Assembly: GCF_002884975.1 (NCBI RefSeq)
Contig: NZ_PJKB01000002.1
Location: 827,369-891,368, forward strand
From: Akkermansia muciniphila
GTDB lineage: Bacteria > Verrucomicrobiota > Verrucomicrobiia > Verrucomicrobiales > Akkermansiaceae
Direction of reading: 5' to 3'
DNA: 64,000 nucleotides
Under the pieces are notes generated by a model. That model was given only the letters and a program-made list of their open reading frames with translations, did no database searches and had not been told where the DNA came from. Made by a program: the position numbers and the translations under genes. Below, one piece after another: positions 18,302 through 30,313 of this stretch. The number at the start of each line of letters is the position of its first letter. Positions within the stretch are counted from its first letter, which is position 1.

Positions 18302-19543
18302 ATGCCTAATATTAACGATAACTTCCTCAAGCTGCAGGCGGGATATTTGTTCCCGGAAATAGGGCGCCGCGTGAATGCGTTCATTGAGTCCCACCCGGAG
18401 GCGGCCAAAAGGCTGATCCGCTGCGGCATCGGAGACGTGACGGAGCCTCTGCCCATGGCGGCCATTGAGGCCATGCATGAGGCGGTGGACGATCTGGCGT
18501 GCCATGAGCGTTTTCACGGCTACGGGCCGGAACAGGGGTATTTCTGGCTGAGGGAGGCGATTGCCAAAAAAGCCTTCCAGGCCCATGGCGTACATGTGGA
18601 GGTGGATGAGATTTACGTGTCTGACGGCGCCAAGTGTGATACGGGCAACATTCTGGACATTTTCGGCCCGGGCAACAAGATCGCCGTGCCGGACCCGGTT
18701 TATCCCGTGTATGTGGATACCAATGTGATGGCCGGCAATACCGGGGATCCCGGCGCGGACGGTTCGTATGAAGGGCTGGTGTATCTTCCCTGCACGCCGG
18801 AGAATGATTTTGTGCCCCAACTGCCTGATGAACATGTGGATTTGATTTACCTGTGCTTCCCGAACAATCCTACGGGAGCCGTCGCCAACCGGAATGAACT
18901 GCTGAAGTGGGTGGAGTATGCCCGGGCGAACCATGCCATCATCCTGTATGATTCCGCGTATGAGGCCTTTATTCAGGATTCCTCCGTTCCCAGGTCCATT
19001 TTTGAGATCCCCGGCGCGCGGGACTGTGCCATTGAGTTCCGCTCCTTTTCCAAGCAGGGCGGCTTTACAGGGGTGCGCTGCGGCTACGTGGTGATTCCCA
19101 AAGACTTGCACGGCCATGATTCCCGGGGAAACAAGGTTCTCATCAGCCAGCTCTGGAGCCGCCGCACCAGCACGAAGTTCAACGGCGCTTCCTACATCGT
19201 CCAGCGGGGTGCCGCGGCCCTGTTCACGCTGGAAGGCATGGCGCAGACCGCCGTGCTGATCAGCCATTACCTGGGGAATGCCGCACTGCTGCTGAATGCC
19301 TGCCGCCAGGCGGGAATGCGCGTGTGGGGCGGGGAAAACGCCCCGTATGTATGGGTGCAGTGCCCGGACGGCCTGGATAGCTGGCAGATGTTTGACAAGA
19401 TGCTGTATGAGGCGAATGTGGTTATTACGCCCGGTTCCGGTTTCGGTTCCAGGGGGGAAGGGTTCTTCCGCATTTCCGCGTTCAATTCACGGGAGAACGT
19501 GGATGAGGTCTGCCGCCGCATTCACTCCCTGTTCGCCAGATAA
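18302..19543 (+). CDS. dapL: LL-diaminopimelate aminotransferase
   Basis: 413 residues. It converts tetrahydrodipicolinate directly to LL-diaminopimelate for lysine and peptidoglycan, bypassing the succinylase route. The N-terminus ([16 protein letters not shown]) and [13 protein letters not shown] are typical of Dap[19 protein letters not shown] and CFPNNPTGA follow, and the PLP lysine lies in [16 protein letters not shown]. The ATG at 18302 is selected because it begins MPNINDNF; a longer frame from 18215 lacks similarity. DapL is characteristic of Verrucomicrobia, chlamydiae and plants, which agrees with the suggested host. Confidence 0.96.
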   Translation: MPNINDNFLKLQAGYLFPEIGRRVNAFIESHPEAAKRLIRCGIGDVTEPLPMAAIEAMHEAVDDLACHERFHGYGPEQGYFWLREAIAKKAFQAHGVHVEVDEIYVSDGAKCDTGNILDIFGPGNKIAVPDPVYPVYVDTNVMAGNTGDPGADGSYEGLVYLPCTPENDFVPQLPDEHVDLIYLCFPNNPTGAVANRNELLKWVEYARANHAIILYDSAYEAFIQDSSVPRSIFEIPGARDCAIEFRSFSKQGGFTGVRCGYVVIPKDLHGHDSRGNKVLISQLWSRRTSTKFNGASYIVQRGAAALFTLEGMAQTAVLISHYLGNAALLLNACRQAGMRVWGGENAPYVWVQCPDGLDSWQMFDKMLYEANVVITPGSGFGSRGEGFFRISAFNSRENVDEVCRRIHSLFAR

Positions 19544-19565
19544 GCAGGCGGCGCGTTAAATGAAA

Positions 19566-19597
19566 CCAGTCCGCTGCGGCCCACCGCCGCGGACTGG
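19566..19597 (+). terminator. Hairpin downstream of dapL
   Basis: CCAGTCCGC (19566-19574) pairs with GCGGACTGG (19589-19597), with further inner GCGG/CCGC pairing. It lies 22 nt after the stop. The T-tract is poor, so it may be a partial or factor-assisted terminator. Confidence 0.5.
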
Positions 19598-19783
19598 AAG
19601 ATTACCCCGGCTCCGCCATGCCCGTTCCGCCGCGCAGGGTGGGCGCGGGGATGCCCCGGCCTTTGCAGCAGATTCTCTCTCCTCCCTGCCATTGCCGGAG
19701 AGTTTTTTCTAAAACCGCCTTTCCTTTAAAACCAGGGCTTGATTTCCGACCGGGGATGCGGAGACACAGGAATTGCCTTATTC

Positions 19784-23263
<3,480 letters not shown>

Positions 23264-23329
23264 TCAGCGGGAGATATGGACGCATTCAGGCCTTGCCCCT
23301 GTTTATTTGTACAGAGTAAATTTTAAAAC

Positions 23330-24364
23330 ATGATTCTTCAGTTGCGCATGAGTTCTTTTTTCAGGCAGTTCTTTGTTGCGGCAGGCTGGTTATGCCTGTT
23401 GATTGCCGTGGGAATGGACTGTGCGCACGGGGCGGAGAAGGAGGGCGCGCCGCTGAAGCCGTTTTTCTGCATGCATGCCGCGGACGGGAGGGTGACTGCC
23501 CGCGGCGCAGCCATGGGGACGGTGTTTACCGTACGGGCCTATCCCGGGGAAAGCATGGACGCGGCACAGACGGAAAAAGCCTGCACGGAGGCTCTGGCTT
23601 GTGCCGTTCACTGGGAAAAGGTGATGTCCGCCATGGATGCGGAGAGCTCCCTGGCCGCATTTAACGCAGCGGAGAGCGGCGTTGCCGTGCCCGTATCCCC
23701 GGAGCTGAAAAAGGTTCTGCTCCTGGCGCTGAAATATGCCCGCCTGACGGACGGCGCTTTCGATTTTACGCTGGGGCCGTGCATCCGCCTGTGGAAGAAG
23801 AGCCGCCGCCGGGGCGTTCTCCTATCCCGTGAGGAGCTGGAATGTGCACGCCGGGCTTCCGGTTGGGAAAAGCTGTGCGTGGGGAAGAGAGGGGCGCTCA
23901 AGAAGGTTCCCGGAATGAGGGTGGACCTGGGAGGCATCGGCAAAGGGTTTGCCGTGGACCGGATGGCGGAGCTTTTAAGGGGGAAAGGGGTGCTTTCCTT
24001 CTTCATTGACAGTACCAGCGACGTTCTGGCGGGAGCTCCCCCGCCCGGGGAGAAGGGATGGCGGTTGCGGGTGGACGCCGGGTACGGGGAGGGAAGGACG
24101 CTGCTGTTGAGTCATGCCGCCGTTTCCACCTCCGGGAATGCCTGCCAGATGGTGAAGATTGGCGGAGTGGAGTATTCCCACGTGCTGGACCCGCATACGG
24201 GGCTGGGCGTTACCGAAGGGCGGCAGGTGAGCGTGCAGGCGCCTTCCGCAGCCATGGCGGATGCCCTGGCGACGGCTGCCTGCGTGATGAGTGAAGAGGA
24301 TTTCCGTTCCCTGGCGGAGGGGCTGCCCGGAGTTTCCCTGGTAAGTTCTTTCCTGGATTCCTAG
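23330..24364 (+). CDS. ApbE-like FAD:protein FMN transferase
   Basis: 344 residues. ApbE enzymes attach FMN from FAD to Thr residues of Nqr/Rnf-type flavoproteins outside the cytoplasmic membrane. A signal peptide covers about the first 35 residues. Family blocks are AMGTVFTVRAYPG, FDFTLGPCIRLWKK, VDLGGIGKGFAVDR, AVSTSGNACQ and the HVLDPHTG metal/FAD region. Oddly, the usual GGD after the central strand reads as STSD (FIDSTSDVLAG), so the flavin pocket differs from the norm. An alternative start is the ATG at 23348. No nqr or rnf genes are in view. Confidence 0.88.
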   Translation: MILQLRMSSFFRQFFVAAGWLCLLIAVGMDCAHGAEKEGAPLKPFFCMHAADGRVTARGAAMGTVFTVRAYPGESMDAAQTEKACTEALACAVHWEKVMSAMDAESSLAAFNAAESGVAVPVSPELKKVLLLALKYARLTDGAFDFTLGPCIRLWKKSRRRGVLLSREELECARRASGWEKLCVGKRGALKKVPGMRVDLGGIGKGFAVDRMAELLRGKGVLSFFIDSTSDVLAGAPPPGEKGWRLRVDAGYGEGRTLLLSHAAVSTSGNACQMVKIGGVEYSHVLDPHTGLGVTEGRQVSVQAPSAAMADALATAACVMSEEDFRSLAEGLPGVSLVSSFLDS

Positions 24365-24469
24365 TTTTCCGCGGGAGACGGGTATGGCGCACATGGGTCC
24401 CGCAGAAAAATTCATCATGAAAGAAGGGGGACGGCTGGGGCGTTGTTAGTAGACACTCATATCACGTTC

Positions 24470-26071
24470 ATGAAAATCTCCCCGTTATTTATTTCCGCCC
24501 TGATGGGCGCTGCCGTCTCCGCGACCTCTGGCGCGGAATTTCCGAATCCTTATCCTGCCGCGGAACCCGGAGTGCGCCTGACGCCTGAGACGTCTCCCGC
24601 GCCCTCCATCAACGGAGCGTGCGTGTTTGGGGCAAGGCCAGGTTCCAGCGTGTTGTTCCAGGTTCCGGTTTCCGGGGAAAGGCCCATGAAGATTCAGGCG
24701 TCAGGACTTCCTCCGGGGCTGAAGATGACTCCGGGCGGCCTGATTACGGGGAAGGCTCCCGCAAAGAGGGGAGAATACAAGGTCACGCTGGAGGCGGCCA
24801 ACAGCCTTGGGAAGGATTCCGGGGAATGGGTGCTGAAGGTAGGGGACGAGCTTTGCCTGACGCCTCCCATGGGGTGGAGCAGCTGGTATTCCTTCAGTGA
24901 GGCCGTGGGGCAGGACAACGTGCTCAAGACGGCCCGGCTGTTTGTTAAACTCGGATTGACCAACCATGGCTGGAATTACATTAACATTGACGATTGCTGG
25001 CAGGGGGTGCGCGGAGGGAAGAATGGCGCCATCCAGCCCAACAAGCGTTTTCCGGACATGAAGGCCATGTGCAGCGCCATCCATGCCATGGGAATGAAAG
25101 CAGGCATTTATTCAACCCCGTGGATGGGGACGTACGCCGGATTCATCGGCGGCAGCGCGCCCAACGAGAAGGGGGATTATACGGAACTGACCATTCCGGA
25201 GAAGGACCGCAAGCAGGAGAACCAGGTGTTTGGCGGCTATCCGGGAGTGCATCGGAGGAAGGCGGACCGCACGGGCCCCGTGTGGTTTTTTGACCGGGAC
25301 GCCAGGCAATGGGCGGAATGGGGGTTTGATTATGTGAAGGTGGACTGGAACCCCAACGATGTGCCCACGACGGAACGCATCCGCAAGGCGCTGGACGCAA
25401 GCGGGCGGGACATCGTGCTGAGCCTTTCCAACGCCGCTCCGTATGAGCAGGCGGAGGGGCTGGCCAGGCAGGCCAACCTGTGGCGGACTACAGGGGATAT
25501 AGAGGACCACTGGGGCAGCGTCAGCAGGATAGGTTTTTCCCAGGAACGCTGGCAGAAGCACATGCGCCCCGGGCATTGGAATGATCCGGATATTCTTCAG
25601 ATCGGGAAGCTGGGGAAACCCAATCATGCCAATACCACGTTTGTGCAGACACGGCTCTCTCCGGATGAGCAGTACACGCACGTGACCCTGTGGTCCCTGC
25701 TGTCCGCTCCGCTGATTATTTCCTGTGATCTGGAGAACATTGATTCATTCACGATGGGCCTTCTTACGAATGACGAGGTGATTGCCGTGGACCAGGACCC
25801 GGCGGCCCGTCCGGCCCGCAAGGCGTGGCACCAGGGGGATTTCCAGGTTTGGACGAAGGAGCTGTCCGACGGCTCCGTGGCGGCGGGCTTTTTCAATACG
25901 GGAGGCGCCAGGGGCGTTCTGAGCGTGAACCTGGGGGAACTTGGCCTGCCGGATACGTATGAGGTGCGCGACCTCTGGAAGCGCGCCGACCAGGGCGAGG
26001 TGAAGGGGAAGATGTCCGTGGAGCTTAACAGCCACGGAGCTTCCATGTTCCGGTTCATCAAGAAGAACTGA
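24470..26071 (+). CDS. Secreted alpha-galactosidase, GH27
   Basis: 533 residues from the ATG at 24470 (MKISPLFISALMGAAVSATSGA, signal peptide). A putative Ig-like domain (GLPPGLKMTPGGLITGKAP, roughly residues 55-120) precedes the GH27 barrel, which opens at PPMGWSSWYSF and continues with YINIDDCWQG. The catalytic nucleophile is Asp in FDYVKVDWN and the acid/base is Asp in WRTTGDIEDHW. A C-terminal beta-domain ends near FRFIKKN. It cleaves terminal alpha-linked galactose (or N-acetylgalactosamine) from glycans. A bidirectional terminator follows. Confidence 0.95.
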   Translation: MKISPLFISALMGAAVSATSGAEFPNPYPAAEPGVRLTPETSPAPSINGACVFGARPGSSVLFQVPVSGERPMKIQASGLPPGLKMTPGGLITGKAPAKRGEYKVTLEAANSLGKDSGEWVLKVGDELCLTPPMGWSSWYSFSEAVGQDNVLKTARLFVKLGLTNHGWNYINIDDCWQGVRGGKNGAIQPNKRFPDMKAMCSAIHAMGMKAGIYSTPWMGTYAGFIGGSAPNEKGDYTELTIPEKDRKQENQVFGGYPGVHRRKADRTGPVWFFDRDARQWAEWGFDYVKVDWNPNDVPTTERIRKALDASGRDIVLSLSNAAPYEQAEGLARQANLWRTTGDIEDHWGSVSRIGFSQERWQKHMRPGHWNDPDILQIGKLGKPNHANTTFVQTRLSPDEQYTHVTLWSLLSAPLIISCDLENIDSFTMGLLTNDEVIAVDQDPAARPARKAWHQGDFQVWTKELSDGSVAAGFFNTGGARGVLSVNLGELGLPDTYEVRDLWKRADQGEVKGKMSVELNSHGASMFRFIKKN

Positions 26072-26094
26072 TGAGCGGGATAAGGATAAAAAAG

Positions 26095-26125
26095 AACCGT
26101 TCCGGGATGACCGGAACGGTTTTAA
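26095..26125. terminator. Bidirectional intrinsic terminator
   Basis: AACCGTTCCGG (26095-26105), GATGA, CCGGAACGGTT (26111-26121), with TTTT (26120-26123 region) to the right and an A run to the left. It can end both the GH27 transcript and the minus-strand small-protein transcript. Confidence 0.88.
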
Positions 26126-26163
26126 AAGGATTTGATGTGACTTGCCTTGACCTCCTGGCGGAC

Positions 26164-26388
26164 TTAGGCGGCAATGCCGAAGTGCTGCTGGATGGAGGCG
26201 AAAATCTTGTCGCGGCGGGCGCGGGCTTTTTCGATGTCACGGGTCTTCAGAGAGAATCTCAGGCGTTCGGCCGTTGAGTCAGGCTTGTGAACCGTAACGT
26301 GGCACCACCATACCCCCCTGTTGTTCCACAGGTGATGGTTGGGGTTGTCATCATTAATTCTCAGAGCGATTTTGGTTTGGGCTTTCAT
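26164..26388 (-). CDS. Small protein resembling an integrase arm-type DNA-binding segment
   Basis: 74 residues, basic. The segment WWCHVTVHKPDSTAERLRFSLKTRDIEKARARRDKIFASI recalls the N-terminal arm-binding region of tyrosine recombinases (two or three strands, then T-x-D...A-x-x-R helix), but no catalytic domain follows. It lies 196 nt downstream of rpmB on the same strand, with its own candidate promoter at 26435-26462, and ends before a bidirectional terminator. It could be an integrase remnant or a stand-alone nucleic-acid-binding protein; the clean ends favour the latter. Confidence 0.65.
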   Translation of the reverse strand: MKAQTKIALRINDDNPNHHLWNNRGVWWCHVTVHKPDSTAERLRFSLKTRDIEKARARRDKIFASIQQHFGIAA

Positions 26389-26434
26389 CTGTGTGATCTT
26401 TTCCAGTAGTGGACTCTTTATTTACGTCCTTTGG

Positions 26435-26462
26435 TATATTAATGTTTCAATAAAACCTTCAA
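26435..26462 (-). promoter_or_regulatory. Candidate promoter of the 74-residue gene
   Basis: On the minus strand TTGAAG (26462-26457) and AATATA (26440-26435) are spaced by 16 nt, leaving a leader of about 40 nt. The -35 hexamer coincides with one arm of the larger inverted repeat at 26457-26540. Confidence 0.4.
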
Positions 26463-26540
26463 CTTGGAGGTGCCTCACTTAAGCAGATGATCCCTTGTCT
26501 TTTTGGACATCTTTTCTTTCAGTTGCTCACCTCGTTGAAG
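26457..26540 (-). repeat. Bulged 13-bp stem in the rpmB-downstream region
   Basis: CTTCAAC, three bases, GAGGTG (26457-26472) can pair with CACCTCGTTGAAG (26528-26540), enclosing 55 nt. The minus-strand loop contains an 11-codon open frame (ATG at 26510, TGA at 26475). It could be a structured RNA, a processed rpmB tail or chance. Confidence 0.45.
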
Positions 26541-26585
26541 CCTTAGAGTTCAAGTGGTGTAACAACGTTCAAAAAAAGAATCTTT

Positions 26586-26849
26586 TTACAGGAGACCTAC
26601 CTTTTTAAGAGTATTGTAAGCACCGTTCTTGTTAATCGTACGCAGCGCCTTGGCGGAAATCTTCATTTTAACGAACTGGCCCAGTTCAGGAACCCAGATG
26701 CGTTTTTCCTGGAGATTGGGGAAAACGGTACGATTGACAGTCTTAGTGACGTGACGACCAATACCGCCCTTTTTCTTGGCAAGACCGGAGCGATGGATAC
26801 GACGACCTTTGTGAGGCATGGTGCCTCGGATGATGCAAATTCGGGACAT
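26586..26849 (-). CDS. rpmB: Large ribosomal subunit protein bL28
   Basis: 87 residues. bL28 sits on the 50S surface near the E site. The start MSRICIIRGTMPHKGRRIHRSGLAKKKGGIGRH follows the family pattern (G-x-x-P-x-x-G). The NRTVFPNLQEKRIWVPE block and the C-terminal AKALRTINKNGAYNTLKK complete it. The zinc-binding cysteines of some bL28 forms are absent, so this is the Cys-minus type. It is monocistronic here, without the rpmG often found beside it. Confidence 0.96.
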   Translation of the reverse strand: MSRICIIRGTMPHKGRRIHRSGLAKKKGGIGRHVTKTVNRTVFPNLQEKRIWVPELGQFVKMKISAKALRTINKNGAYNTLKKVGLL

Positions 26850-27214
26850 GGCAATCGAAGTTATTGTTAATACGAGAGAGATAATCTAGCGTATTTTCGC
26901 CTAAGGTCAAGAATAACCGGATAAAAGACTCGGAATTTGTTCGGGCGGCTCCCGGGGGCGTGCCGGGAGAACGTATCCGGTTCCCGGAGGCGGCCGGGAC
27001 CTGGGAAGGGAGGGAATTTTGAGGTGGAGCCTGGCGGCCGCGCGAATTTCCGCGAGATTAAATGTCCCTTTTGGAACGTTATTTCCTTCAGAGCCTTCCG
27101 GACCTTTATTGAAGGAGGAATCCGGGAATGATCCTGATTGACCCGGAAACGGTATGGCTGCGTAAAACGTACCCGGCGCTTGCACGGGGGGATGCTCCGT
27201 GAGAGATTGTGAAC
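26850..27214. other. Divergent gene-free region between rpmB and the MDR gene
   Basis: It holds the rpmB promoter at 26883-26910 and GC-rich inverted pieces near 26945-26985 (CTCCCGGG, CCGGGAG). I see no gene or clear plus-strand promoter. Confidence 0.5.
26883..26910 (-). promoter_or_regulatory. Candidate sigma70-type promoter of rpmB
   Basis: On the minus strand TTGACC (26910-26905), a 16-nt spacer and TAGATT (26888-26883). Transcription would begin near 26876, giving a leader of roughly 27 nt before the rpmB ATG. Confidence 0.6.
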
Positions 27215-28216
27215 ATGAATGAAAATCATTATGCAGAGTTTTCCGAGTGCAGCATGAAGCCCCAGGATGTGCTGGAGTATGTTTCCGGTCCCATGCCGGT
27301 TCCAGCGGAAGAGGAAGTCCTGATCCGGATGAAGGCCGCTCCCATTAATCCGGCGGACATCAACTTTGTCCAGGGCGTGTACGGCGTGAAGCCCGTGCTC
27401 CCCCATTCCCGCGCCGGGCTGGAAGGCTGCGGGGTGGTGGAAGAGTCCCGCGCGGAGGGCTTCCGCAAGGGGGATGAGGTGATTCTGCTGAGGGGCGTGG
27501 GTTCCTGGAGCGAGCATGTGGCGGTTCCCTCCGTGAATGTGATGAAGCTTCCCGTGAAGGTGGATCCGGTCCAGGCCGCCATGCTGAAGGTTAATCCCCT
27601 GACGGCCCTGCGCATGCTGGAGGGGTTTGTGTCCCTGGTGCCGGGGGATTGGGTGGTGCAGAACGCCGCCAATTCCGGCGTGGGGAGGTGCATTATCCAG
27701 CTGGCCCGCGAGATGGGCGTCAAGACGGTGAATTTTGTGAGAAGGCCGGATGAATTAAGGGATGAACTGACCGCCCTGGGGGCCGACCTGGTGGTGGGAG
27801 AGGATGATGAGGACGTGGTGAAGAAGACGCTGGCCCGCCTGGACGGGAGAAGACCCGTGCTGGCCTCCAATGCCGTGGGCGGGGAAAGCGCCCTGCGCCT
27901 GATGGATATGCTGGCTCCCGGAGGCAGCATGGTGACGTATGGCGCCATGAGCAGGAAGAGCATCAAGGTGCCTAACGGGTTCCTGATTTTCAAGGGCATC
28001 AGGCTGGAGGGCCTGTGGGTGACGCAGTGGCTCAAGAATGCTCCGGTTCCGGATATTGAGGCCGCTTACGACAAGCTGGCGCGCCTGATGGCGGACGGCA
28101 GGCTGGTGCAGGCCGTGGATACCGTTTATCCGCTGAGCGACGTGCGCCAGGCCGTGGAAAAGGCCCAGGAAGAGTTCCGCAGCGGCAAGGTGGTATTGAG
28201 CATGGACCGTGCCTGA
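27215..28216 (+). CDS. MDR-family NADPH-dependent reductase, MECR/2-enoyl thioester reductase-like
   Basis: 333 residues from ATG 27215; a GTG two codons earlier is possible. The block APINPADINFVQGVYGVKPVLP is typical of the MECR/ETR branch of medium-chain dehydrogenases. NAANSGVGRCIIQLAREMG is the nucleotide-binding turn, followed by NFVRRPDEL for NADPH selection. The cysteine zinc ligands of alcohol dehydrogenases are absent, as in this branch. The likely reaction is reduction of an enoyl thioester or quinone; the substrate is not certain. The stop overlaps the next start (TGATG). Confidence 0.85.
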   Translation: MNENHYAEFSECSMKPQDVLEYVSGPMPVPAEEEVLIRMKAAPINPADINFVQGVYGVKPVLPHSRAGLEGCGVVEESRAEGFRKGDEVILLRGVGSWSEHVAVPSVNVMKLPVKVDPVQAAMLKVNPLTALRMLEGFVSLVPGDWVVQNAANSGVGRCIIQLAREMGVKTVNFVRRPDELRDELTALGADLVVGEDDEDVVKKTLARLDGRRPVLASNAVGGESALRLMDMLAPGGSMVTYGAMSRKSIKVPNGFLIFKGIRLEGLWVTQWLKNAPVPDIEAAYDKLARLMADGRLVQAVDTVYPLSDVRQAVEKAQEEFRSGKVVLSMDRA

Positions 28217-28761
28217 TGCGGGAGGGGAAAGAACATTTGTTTTCCCAGACTGCGGAACGCTGGAGGGATTTTTTCAGCGTTCCGTGGTTCGGGTGGTATT
28301 GGCTGCTGGCCTGGGTGATGGCGGGGCTGAGCCTTTATTCCATGTGGCAGGCCGGTGATTTTTTTCTGGAAAAGAGCCGCTTTGCCCGGAAGGGCCTGTG
28401 TACGGAGGGGACGGTGCGGAACATCACGGAGGATACGGTGAAGTTGTGGAGCCGTTCGCGGGCCATGGGGACGTCCGGTCCCTCTCTGGACATATGGGCG
28501 CCGGAAGTGCGGTTCCTGCCGCAGACCGGGGAGGGGGAAGTGGTGTTCCAGTCTCCAGCCTTTCTATTCTGGTCTGCCTATTCCCGGGGGGACCGGGTGA
28601 CGGTCTGCTACCCGCCGGAACGTCCGGAAGACGCCCGTGTGGCGGACAGCTTCATCTGGTGGCCGGAAACGCGCGGGGCCCTGTGGCTGATGGCGTTTCT
28701 GCTTGCCGGAGGAACGGTCCTGCTGAGGAAGAGGGACGTACGGAGTTCCGTAGGCGCGTAA
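28216..28761 (+). CDS. DUF3592 domain membrane protein
   Basis: 181 residues. The first membrane helix is near residues 27-45, then a periplasmic beta-rich domain with TEGTVRNITEDT, PEVRFLPQTGEGEVVFQSP and RGDRVTVCYPPERPEDARV, and a second helix near 153-170. This is the DUF3592 plan. The function is unknown. It is translationally coupled to the MDR reductase gene. Confidence 0.85.
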   Translation: MREGKEHLFSQTAERWRDFFSVPWFGWYWLLAWVMAGLSLYSMWQAGDFFLEKSRFARKGLCTEGTVRNITEDTVKLWSRSRAMGTSGPSLDIWAPEVRFLPQTGEGEVVFQSPAFLFWSAYSRGDRVTVCYPPERPEDARVADSFIWWPETRGALWLMAFLLAGGTVLLRKRDVRSSVGA

Positions 28762-28799
28762 AGCAGGGATTGCGCCGCGGCACGGCGCCGTTTGCCGTT

Positions 28800-29225
28800 T
28801 CAGCCAAGCGTGGAATCAAGCCATGTGCTGAGGATTTCCACGGCGGCCACCTGGTCGATGATGGGGCGGAAGCTTTTTTCCTTTTTCCCGGCGGCGTGCA
28901 GTTTTTCCTGGGCGATGACGGTCGTAAGGCATTCGTCCATGAATATCATCGGCAGGCCGGGAAGTGCGGCGGCCAGTTCCTTGCCGAAGGCGCGGACCTT
29001 GGCGGCGGCGGTTCCTTCCGTGCCGTCCATGCGCACGGGGATGCCCAGCACCAGGGTGCGGATTCCCCGCTCCTGCACGAGCTGGACGATGCGGGTGACG
29101 CCGTCCGTTTTGTGCCTGTGGATGGTTTCCACGGGATGGGCCATGATTCCTACGGGGTCCGTAGCGGCTATGCCGATGCGGGCTTCTCCGTAGTCAATGC
29201 CCAGGGCCGGATGCTGGGGAGTCAT
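28800..29225 (-). CDS. ruvX: Putative pre-16S rRNA nuclease / Holliday junction resolvase YqgF
   Basis: 141 residues, RNase H-like fold. The first catalytic Asp is in ALGIDYGEARIGIA, the Glu-containing strand is near VLGIPVRMDGTEG, and the final Asp is in VAAVEILSTWLDS. These match YqgF/RuvX, which acts in 16S rRNA 5'-end maturation. The start at 29225 overlaps the stop of the mannose-1-phosphate guanylyltransferase gene (ATGA). It is the last gene of the parE-like, uppS, manC-like, ruvX run. Confidence 0.93.
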   Translation of the reverse strand: MTPQHPALGIDYGEARIGIAATDPVGIMAHPVETIHRHKTDGVTRIVQLVQERGIRTLVLGIPVRMDGTEGTAAAKVRAFGKELAAALPGLPMIFMDECLTTVIAQEKLHAAGKKEKSFRPIIDQVAAVEILSTWLDSTLG

Positions 29226-30280
29226 CTGAGATCGTCCGGGAGCTGGTTGACGATTTTTTTAATTTCGTCCGCCTTGTTTTTATCCGCAATGAGGATGGCG
29301 TCCGCCGTCTCCACGACGATCAGGTTTTCCACGCCCAGCAGGGCCACGTGCTTGTCCCCGCGCTGGGAAAAGACGATGTTTCCGGAGGCGTCCTGCACGG
29401 TAAGGTCCGTGTTGGCGCTGTTCCGGCTGTGGTCTTCCAGATAGTTGGCTACGGAGATCCATGAGCCTACGTCATCCCAGTCAAAGGTGGCTTCAAAGTT
29501 CAGCACCCGGTCCGCGTTTTCCATCAGCGCGAAGTCAATGGAGATGGGCGTGAGTTCCGGGAATTCCTCACGGAGGGTTTCCTGCTTGTCCGGGGATTCC
29601 GCGATGTGTTCCACGAAGGAGGCCAGCTCCGGGCAGTGCTTGTCAAGCTGCTCGCACACGGTGGGAATGCTCCAGACGAACATGCCGGCATTCCAGCAGA
29701 AGTTCCCCTGGTCCAGGTAGGCGGCGGCTGTAGCCGTGTCCGGCTTTTCCCGGAACTGGACGACTTCCCGGCAGGAGCATCCCGGAGCGGAGCCTGTTTC
29801 CTCCCCGCGTTCAATGTAGCCGTAGGAGGGGCACGGCCAGGTGGGCTTGATGCCCACGGTGACGAGCGCCTTTTCCCGGGCCGCCGTATCCATGGCGGCT
29901 TTCATCAGGGAGCGGAAGGCCGCCTGGTCCTGAATGAGCTGGTCCGAGGGGATGACGAGCATGACTCCGTGCGGGTCCGCCGCCTTGATGAGGCCGATGC
30001 CCAGGGCGATGGCGGGGGCGGTGTCCCGGCGCACGGGCTCGGAGATGATGTTGCTTGCGGGGATGTCCGGGGCCTGCCGGCGCACTTCCGCTTCCTGAAG
30101 GTGGTTGGTCAGGATGAAGATGTTCTGCCGGGGCACCAGGCCGTCCAGCCTGTCGATGGCCTGGCGGAGGAGGGTTCCTTCTCCGAACATGTTCAGGAGC
30201 TGCTTGGGGCGGTGGTCCCGTGAAAGCGGCCAGAAACGGGTGCCGCTTCCGCCGGCTAAAATGAGAGCGTATTGGTTCAT
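29222..30280 (-). CDS. manC: Mannose-1-phosphate guanylyltransferase
   Basis: 352 residues, short form without the phosphomannose isomerase domain. It makes GDP-mannose from GTP and mannose-1-phosphate for glycan synthesis. The nucleotidyltransferase signature LAGGSGTRFWPLSR is near residues 9-22, followed by PKQLL. VIPSDQLI carries the metal-binding Asp, YGYIERGEE the substrate loop, and FREKPD and FCWNAGMFVW are family marks. It lies 33 nt after uppS and overlaps ruvX. Confidence 0.93.
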   Translation of the reverse strand: MNQYALILAGGSGTRFWPLSRDHRPKQLLNMFGEGTLLRQAIDRLDGLVPRQNIFILTNHLQEAEVRRQAPDIPASNIISEPVRRDTAPAIALGIGLIKAADPHGVMLVIPSDQLIQDQAAFRSLMKAAMDTAAREKALVTVGIKPTWPCPSYGYIERGEETGSAPGCSCREVVQFREKPDTATAAAYLDQGNFCWNAGMFVWSIPTVCEQLDKHCPELASFVEHIAESPDKQETLREEFPELTPISIDFALMENADRVLNFEATFDWDDVGSWISVANYLEDHSRNSANTDLTVQDASGNIVFSQRGDKHVALLGVENLIVVETADAILIADKNKADEIKKIVNQLPDDLR

Positions 30281-30313
30281 GGCGATTCCGTAAGGATAGG
30301 TTCTAAGAAGAGG

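Noticed and set aside
26164-26388. Prophage or integrative-element boundary at the integrase-like small protein
   Set aside because: There is no tRNA, no flanking direct repeat that I can see and no other mobile gene nearby.
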